Shown: one piece after another, positions 60,162 through 64,000 of the stretch
Layout of the letters: every line of letters starts with the position of its first letter
How positions within the stretch are numbered: position 1 is the stretch's first letter
DNA from: Enterobacterales bacterium
GTDB taxonomy: Bacteria; Pseudomonadota; Gammaproteobacteria; Enterobacterales; Enterobacteriaceae
Assembly (NCBI GenBank): GCA_015654925.1
Contig: JAATFX010000083.1
Coordinates: 1-64,000, forward strand
Reading direction: 5' to 3'
DNA length: 64,000 nucleotides
Position numbers and translations under genes: made by a program
Notes under the pieces: generated by a model
The model's database searches: none
The model's input: only the letters and a program-made list of their open reading frames with translations
What the model was told of the DNA's origin: nothing

Positions 60162-62026
60162 TAGCCACCCCATCCGTAAAGCTCGGTTCTTTCCTGAAGT
60201 TCTTGCGGCGTCATAGGGTTCGTGACGTTCATTTCTACTTTGCCGATCGTTAGGTTTTTGCCGCGATTGGTGTTGTTTTCCGTCATTGTCCCGGCTATGC
60301 CGTTTTTACCCGGATTAATCGGAATACCGCCGGTTAGCATCGGCGCCCCCGTTGTAGTCAGGACCGGCGCCGGCACGCCGACTACCGCCCCGCCGAGTGA
60401 CAAGGGCGCCGTTGTTCCCGCCGGTAGCTGCGCCGCAGCGCCGCCAGGGACTTCCGACGCGCCAGCGCCATCCCCGCCGGCCAGGCTGATATCTATCCCC
60501 GGTATTTTGTTTAACATCTTCACAATCCAGTTATAACTGGATAGGGCGCTGTCTTTTATCGACGCCCAAATACTGGCGAACACACCCATTATTGTGTTGC
60601 CGTATTCTTTGAACGCCTCAACCGGCGATAGCCCCTGAAAGAACGCCACCACGGCGGCCCAGCCGCTTTGTATTGCGGCCCATATTGAAGTCCACAGCGC
60701 CGAGATATCTTTCCCAATTTCTGTTAATGCCCATGACCAATATTTGTACTGGTCATAGATCGCCCAGGTCAGGATGGCGATTGCGGCGATAATCAATAAA
60801 ATTGGGGAGGTTAATAGGGCAAATAAGCCGGTCAGTATCGTTATCACAGCCGCGACGGCCGCCAGGGCCAACATGCCGACGACGATATAACCGATCCAGC
60901 GCGCGATATTGGGAAACATCTGCATCCACTTACCAAACTGCGTACCCATACCGGCAATTTTTTCCAGGACGGGGTTTAAAACAGGGATCAGCGTCCGGCC
61001 AATGACGGCCCTGATACCGAACCATATCGCCTCTAATCGTTCCCATGGATCGATCATCACCTGGGCCATTTTTGCGGCGTCCTCCATGCCGGTTGTTTTT
61101 TGCAACGTGTCGATACTGCCCGATAAACTGTCCACGTTCCCGATCATGAGTTTTATCATCGCCACGGCTTCATCACTGCCGAACGCCTTTTTAACCAAAT
61201 CTGAGTTTTTTACGTTGGAGAGATCGCCAAATTTATTTCTAATCAGGGAAAGAATGTCGGTAACCCCTTTCATCTTCCCCTGGCTGTCTACAAAACTCAG
61301 CCCGAGCGTTTTTTGCGCGGTGCCGACGCCGGCCAGGAACGCTTTATATTTGGTCCCCGCCTCACTGCCGCTCATCGTCGCCTGTAATTGACCCAAAACC
61401 GCCATTTGTTCCGCGGCCGACCGCCCGGCGGACGTGCCGGCAGCACCCAATGACGTAAAGGCGGCGCTCATTTCATCGCCTGATGATTTAAATATTTTTA
61501 CCGCCATAGCGGTTTGTCCGGCGATTTCCTCAACCCACTTTGCACGGCCCATCCGGTCCGCCGTGTCCTGGAAAATGCCGTACATGGTGCCCATATAATT
61601 TGTGATCACGCCGACGTCGGCCTTAGTAGATTTTGCCAACACGCCGGAGGCCACGGTAAACGAGGACAGTTCATCCCCGTTGAGCCCATCAATCGCGCCC
61701 TGAATGTCATAGGCGGACCGCACAACGTCGGCCGCGTTACCACCAAATTTCATACTGAAATTTAATGCCGTGTCGGAAAGTTTTTTGATGGCATCGTCGG
61801 AAACACCAAGTGACTTAACATCGTTTAGCGCGGACTGCATTTCATACGCCGGGCCCAAAAACGCTTTTACAGAAAGACCGGCACCCCAGAGCGCCGCCGC
61901 GCCCATGCCGATAGTTTTGAAGTTTTCTTTTGATTTACCCGTAAAGGAAGTTAGCGCGCCCTGGGCCTGTTTCAGCGGGCGGCTAAACTTATCGATCATG
62001 GATAATATGACTTCTAACTGTTTCAT
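60161..62026 (-). CDS. Phage tail tape measure protein
   Basis: 621 residues from the ATG at 62026, which has an AAAGGCGGGAAG ribosome binding site and overlaps the upstream frameshift product's stop. The TIGR01760-type core is at about residues 55-340 (NDVKSLGVSDDAIKKLSDTALNFSMKFGG...). Two or three strongly hydrophobic segments follow at about 385-435 (VVGMLALAAVAAVITILTG). The C-terminal part is Gly/Pro-rich. It sets tail length and exits first in DNA injection. A longer reading to 62044 lies within the chaperone extension. Confidence 0.9.
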   Translation of the reverse strand: MKQLEVILSMIDKFSRPLKQAQGALTSFTGKSKENFKTIGMGAAALWGAGLSVKAFLGPAYEMQSALNDVKSLGVSDDAIKKLSDTALNFSMKFGGNAADVVRSAYDIQGAIDGLNGDELSSFTVASGVLAKSTKADVGVITNYMGTMYGIFQDTADRMGRAKWVEEIAGQTAMAVKIFKSSGDEMSAAFTSLGAAGTSAGRSAAEQMAVLGQLQATMSGSEAGTKYKAFLAGVGTAQKTLGLSFVDSQGKMKGVTDILSLIRNKFGDLSNVKNSDLVKKAFGSDEAVAMIKLMIGNVDSLSGSIDTLQKTTGMEDAAKMAQVMIDPWERLEAIWFGIRAVIGRTLIPVLNPVLEKIAGMGTQFGKWMQMFPNIARWIGYIVVGMLALAAVAAVITILTGLFALLTSPILLIIAAIAILTWAIYDQYKYWSWALTEIGKDISALWTSIWAAIQSGWAAVVAFFQGLSPVEAFKEYGNTIMGVFASIWASIKDSALSSYNWIVKMLNKIPGIDISLAGGDGAGASEVPGGAAAQLPAGTTAPLSLGGAVVGVPAPVLTTTGAPMLTGGIPINPGKNGIAGTMTENNTNRGKNLTIGKVEMNVTNPMTPQELQERTELYGWGG

Positions 62027-62498
62027 GACTTCCCGCCTTTCCACGCTTTAACCGTTCCGTTTTGAACGGCTATCGCCATGTTTTCCCAAAACCTGTTATC
62101 CAGCCAGATAGCCCGCGCCAGGCTTTCCGGGCTATCTTCCTCGCCTGGCAGGTAATAACGGCGAAGGCAATAAAGCTGCTCCAATGGCGCATCTTTTATT
62201 TTCTCCGCCCGGCGGGTTAATCCTTTACTTCAAACTCCAGATCCGGCGCGTAAATCTCATTAACGCGCCCGGTCAATTTCATGCCGGCGCCGGGTACGGT
62301 TTCGAGCAGTGTATTAAGTTCGGCTTTTGATTCTTCGGAGACAATGCGCCGTAAATACTGCTGTGAGGGCGCCACTTTATTATCCGGGCTGATTTCATTG
62401 ATCCACTTGTTATAAGCGGTCATATTGGGTTCAAAGGTCAGCGTTTTTAATTCGCCGTTAATTTTCAAATCAACTTTAATTTTCGCTTTATCGCTCAT
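62023..62498 (-). CDS. Tail assembly chaperone with -1 frameshift extension (TAC-T form)
   Basis: The 93-residue chaperone frame ends at 62217, but the -1 frame is open from just before that stop to TGA at 62025-62023 and reads as a real protein: about 66 residues including KDAPLEQLYCLRRYYLPG and SLARAIWLDNRFWENMA. It has no start codon of its own in a useful place. A slip of one base on the AAG lysine codon at 62225-62223 (preceded by A, giving AAA) would join the frames into a product of about 158 residues. This is the known P2 E/E' and lambda G/GT arrangement. Confidence 0.7.
62217..62498 (-). CDS. Tail assembly chaperone, short form
   Basis: 93 residues: MSDKAKIKVDLKINGELKTL, then EPNMTAYNKWINEISPDNKVAPSQQYLRRIV and an acidic C-terminus. 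The pattern fits the phage tail assembly chaperone families placed before the tape-measure gene. It binds the tape measure protein during tail assembly. Starts inside the Rz1 stop (ATGA overlap). Confidence 0.8.
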   Translation of the reverse strand: MSDKAKIKVDLKINGELKTLTFEPNMTAYNKWINEISPDNKVAPSQQYLRRIVSEESKAELNTLLETVPGAGMKLTGRVNEIYAPDLEFEVKD

Positions 62499-62794
62499 TT
62501 TGATAGCTCCGCTCGTTGGTTTATATCGTCAATTAATCCGTTATGGCGCACAGCACATTCCAGGTATATTTTTTTCCATTTCTGCTGTGACCGGTCAAAA
62601 TCCGCACCCGTCGGCCCATCCAGGCGCGGTAAGCCTTCCTGCTGGCACTTCGTGATTTCATTTGCCTGATAAGGTACGTTCGGCAGCACTGATATCGTCG
62701 TTCCACATCCGGACGTAATCATCAGTGGCACACACATTGCTAAATACAGGCTTAATAATTTCTTTTTGGTATATCGGCTGCAATCTGATTTCAT
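62495..62794 (-). CDS. Rz1-like outer-membrane spanin lipoprotein
   Basis: 99 residues. A signal peptide ends with a lipobox-type SGC (about Cys30), followed by GTTISVLPNVPYQANEIT, then a Pro/charged C-terminal part. The first 137 bases overlap the Rz gene in another frame, the standard nested Rz/Rz1 arrangement. With Rz it fuses inner and outer membranes at lysis. Confidence 0.8.
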   Translation of the reverse strand: MKSDCSRYTKKKLLSLYLAMCVPLMITSGCGTTISVLPNVPYQANEITKCQQEGLPRLDGPTGADFDRSQQKWKKIYLECAVRHNGLIDDINQRAELSK

Positions 62795-63005
62795 TTGCGT
62801 TTAGTCCGCTCAGCTTACCTTCGATGGTGGCGCCCACGGCCGCGCTAATAGCTTGAACGCCCGCCGTGATTTTTTCGTCTGCCGCCCGGTCCGCCTTTTC
62901 TGCGGTCAGGGCCAGGCTATCTTCATACCAGCCGCGACCAAACCAGCCGCAGGCAACCATGGCGGCCAACAAGACCACCAGGACCAATTGCGCGCGACCG
63001 GTCAT
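62658..63005 (-). CDS. Rz-like inner-membrane spanin
   Basis: 115 residues from the ATG at 63005, overlapping the endolysin stop. One N-terminal membrane helix (about 5-25, AQLVLVVLLAAMVACGWFGRG) is followed by a charged helical periplasmic part. It has the i-spanin layout, with the Rz1-like gene starting inside it. Confidence 0.8.
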   Translation of the reverse strand: MTGRAQLVLVVLLAAMVACGWFGRGWYEDSLALTAEKADRAADEKITAGVQAISAAVGATIEGKLSGLNANEIRLQPIYQKEIIKPVFSNVCATDDYVRMWNDDISAAERTLSGK

Positions 63006-63568
63006 AACGCCACGTCCCGCAGGCAAAGGGCCATTTCCTTGCGCCTGAGCTCAACCAGGCCAGCCAACACCACACTTACCCCGTTCACTTTCCCATAAAC
63101 GAAACGCTGGATTTGGTTACAGGCTTTCACCCATTCGCCACGCCGCAAAAATGCGTTAATTGTCGGGTAACTTTTGAATTTTTGGGCACCCACATTAAAA
63201 ATCATCAAGCCTACGCCATCAAAAACACTGGCCGGCCACCGGCGGCCCAGCGGGGCTTCGTACTGCTTTTCAATAAAATTTTGCGTCGCTAGTAAATCCT
63301 CTGCCCACCACCGCGCTATCTGCTGATCACTAGCGACGGCTTGCTCGCCGGCGCCGGCGCCGGTATGGCCGATCCCCTGCGTCGTTTTACCTACCGGGCA
63401 AAGATAGGGATCGCGCCGGCACCCTTCCGCGTTACCCAAGACTTCCAGCGCAGATTTTGAAAACCGCAGGCCGTTGCCCATGTCGGATTTATAGTTAACG
63501 CCCATAGCGCTAACCATGGCGATAATCAGGGCTACACTACAGGTGATAATTCGCTTTTTGATGCTCAT
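63002..63568 (-). CDS. SAR endolysin (GH24 lysozyme)
   Basis: 188 residues. The N-terminus has a weakly hydrophobic segment (about 8-24, ITCSVALIIAMVSAMG) typical of a signal-arrest-release domain. The GH24 catalytic region is NAEGCRRDPYLCPVGKTTQGIGHT. Glu48 matches the T4 lysozyme acid and Thr63 its threonine at +15, but the residue at +9 is Cys57 where Asp is usual. It cleaves peptidoglycan after release from the membrane. Coupled to the holin by TAATG. Confidence 0.87.
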   Translation of the reverse strand: MSIKKRIITCSVALIIAMVSAMGVNYKSDMGNGLRFSKSALEVLGNAEGCRRDPYLCPVGKTTQGIGHTGAGAGEQAVASDQQIARWWAEDLLATQNFIEKQYEAPLGRRWPASVFDGVGLMIFNVGAQKFKSYPTINAFLRRGEWVKACNQIQRFVYGKVNGVSVVLAGLVELRRKEMALCLRDVAL

Positions 63569-63900
63569 TATTCTTTTGGCTCCAGTCTTTTTGCTTTATT
63601 AATTAATCGCGATATCACCCGTATATGGCGTGGCACTTGTTCCGGCTGCACACTCACACCTTTGGTATATTCCATAGCGTCACGAAAAGATAAGGCGGCC
63701 AGGCGGTAATATTCCTGTTTGGCCCGTTCCGTTTTTCTATGCTGAAAATAAGTCGCGGCGGTAAATAAGGCGCTTATCATCGCGCCGGCAATAAAAACCT
63801 TGTCCTGAAGCGTCAGCAATGAAAAAGCTCCTGTAAAAAAGGACCCGATATATGTCGCTATTTCATTTAAACGCCCCGTTATCCCGAATCTCGACAGCAT
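63568..63900 (-). CDS. Phage holin
   Basis: 110 residues with two hydrophobic segments (about 16-30 and 34-53) and a basic C-terminal tail, the class II holin/pinholin layout that fits a SAR endolysin partner. GGGGGC ribosome binding site upstream. Placed directly before the endolysin. The family is not certain, but context makes holin function likely. Confidence 0.8.
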   Translation of the reverse strand: MLSRFGITGRLNEIATYIGSFFTGAFSLLTLQDKVFIAGAMISALFTAATYFQHRKTERAKQEYYRLAALSFRDAMEYTKGVSVQPEQVPRHIRVISRLINKAKRLEPKE

Positions 63901-63912
63901 TACCGGCCCCCA

Positions 63913-64000
63913 TTAACTCATTAGGTCGCGAGTATCTTCCGTGGATAAATAAGGGATGCCGTTAATTTTTACAAAGTCCGGGCTTGTGACATAAAAATCG
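63913..64000 (-). CDS. C-terminal end of a phage tail protein, probably tail tube (cut by window edge)
   Basis: In the frame ending with TAA at 63915-63913, the last 28 residues are DFYVTSPDFVKINGIPYLST followed by EDTRDLMS. The rest lies beyond the window. The VTSPDF..INGIPYLS ending resembles my memory of DUF2597 tail-tube proteins of HP1/K139-like phages, and a tube gene before the lysis genes would fit that order. Confidence 0.6.
   Translation of the reverse strand, partial: DFYVTSPDFVKINGIPYLSTEDTRDLMS

Larger units (their letters stand above)
52900..64000 (-). mobile_element. Prophage tail and lysis modules, HP1/K139-like (continues past window)
   Basis: Fourteen contiguous minus-strand genes with stop/start overlaps encode lysis and contractile-tail functions. 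The combination of a DUF2590-type protein next to baseplate J and tail protein I, a TAC-type chaperone, lysis genes placed inside the tail cluster and a terminal gpD-like gene fits the HP1/K139 branch of P2-related phages. Head genes, integrase and repressor are not in the window. The left boundary is uncertain, between about 51.44 and 52.96 kb. Confidence 0.85.

Noticed and set aside
1-64000. CRISPR arrays, rRNA and tRNA genes, insertion sequences
   Set aside because: Read-through found no regularly spaced repeats, no tRNA cloverleaf I could support and no transposase; the only mobile element is the prophage.

Overview
The window is a chromosomal segment of a gammaproteobacterium of the order Enterobacterales. 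From rmf to pflB the gene order matches the Escherichia coli 20-22 min region as I know it: rmf, pqiCBA, uup, rlmL, ycbX, zapC, pyrD, pepN, pncB, asnS, ompF, aspC, gloC, mepK, ldtD, mukBEF, cmoM, elyC, ycbJ, kdsB, ycaR, lpxK, msbA, comEC (ycaI), ihfB, rpsA, cmk, aroA, serC, ycaO, focA, pflB. Protein lengths are close to the E. coli ones and I see no broken host gene. The proteins differ enough from E. coli that I would place this outside Escherichia/Salmonella, perhaps near Sodalis, Pectobacterium or Serratia. That placement is an impression, not a measurement.

Layout. 1-11.4 kb holds the ribosome hibernation factor (cut by the window edge), the PqiABC lipid transport system, an ABC-F ATPase, a bifunctional rRNA methyltransferase, a MOSC/ferredoxin protein, a division protein and dihydroorotate dehydrogenase with its start-switching leader. 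11.4-23.3 kb holds aminopeptidase N, NAD salvage, Asn-tRNA synthetase, the OmpF porin with its OmpR boxes and conserved mRNA leader, aspartate aminotransferase, and a glyoxalase/peptidoglycan group. 23.4-36.8 kb holds the MukBEF condensin operon with cmoM, then envelope genes (elyC, kdsB, lpxK, msbA). The ycaQ gene found between ycaR and lpxK in E. coli is absent. Its place is taken by a short plus-strand unit with a CRP-like palindrome, a 16-residue ORF and a strong intrinsic terminator. 36.8-45.7 kb holds comEC, a HigBA-type toxin-antitoxin pair absent from this position in E. coli, then ihfB, rpsA, cmk, aroA and serC. 45.8-51.4 kb holds ycaO and the anaerobic focA-pflB operon with an FNR box.

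Downstream of pflB the expected pflA is not present. Instead there is a zinc-ribbon membrane protein, about 700 bases without a convincing gene, and from about 52.9 kb to the window end the tail and lysis genes of a contractile-tailed prophage, all on the minus strand. In transcription order: the end of a probable tail-tube gene, holin, SAR endolysin, nested Rz/Rz1, a tail assembly chaperone with a probable -1 frameshift extension, tape measure, DUF2590-type protein, baseplate J, tail protein I, tail fibre, fibre assembly protein, two baseplate-associated proteins and a gpD/gpV-like hub-spike. The set resembles the HP1/K139 branch of P2-like phages. Integrase, repressor and head genes lie outside the window.

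Most novel candidates: the small transcript unit at 33.84-34.0 kb, the frameshifted chaperone at 62.0-62.5 kb, and the toxin-antitoxin operon with its palindromic operator at 39.3 kb. I saw no CRISPR array, rRNA, intact tRNA or insertion sequence.
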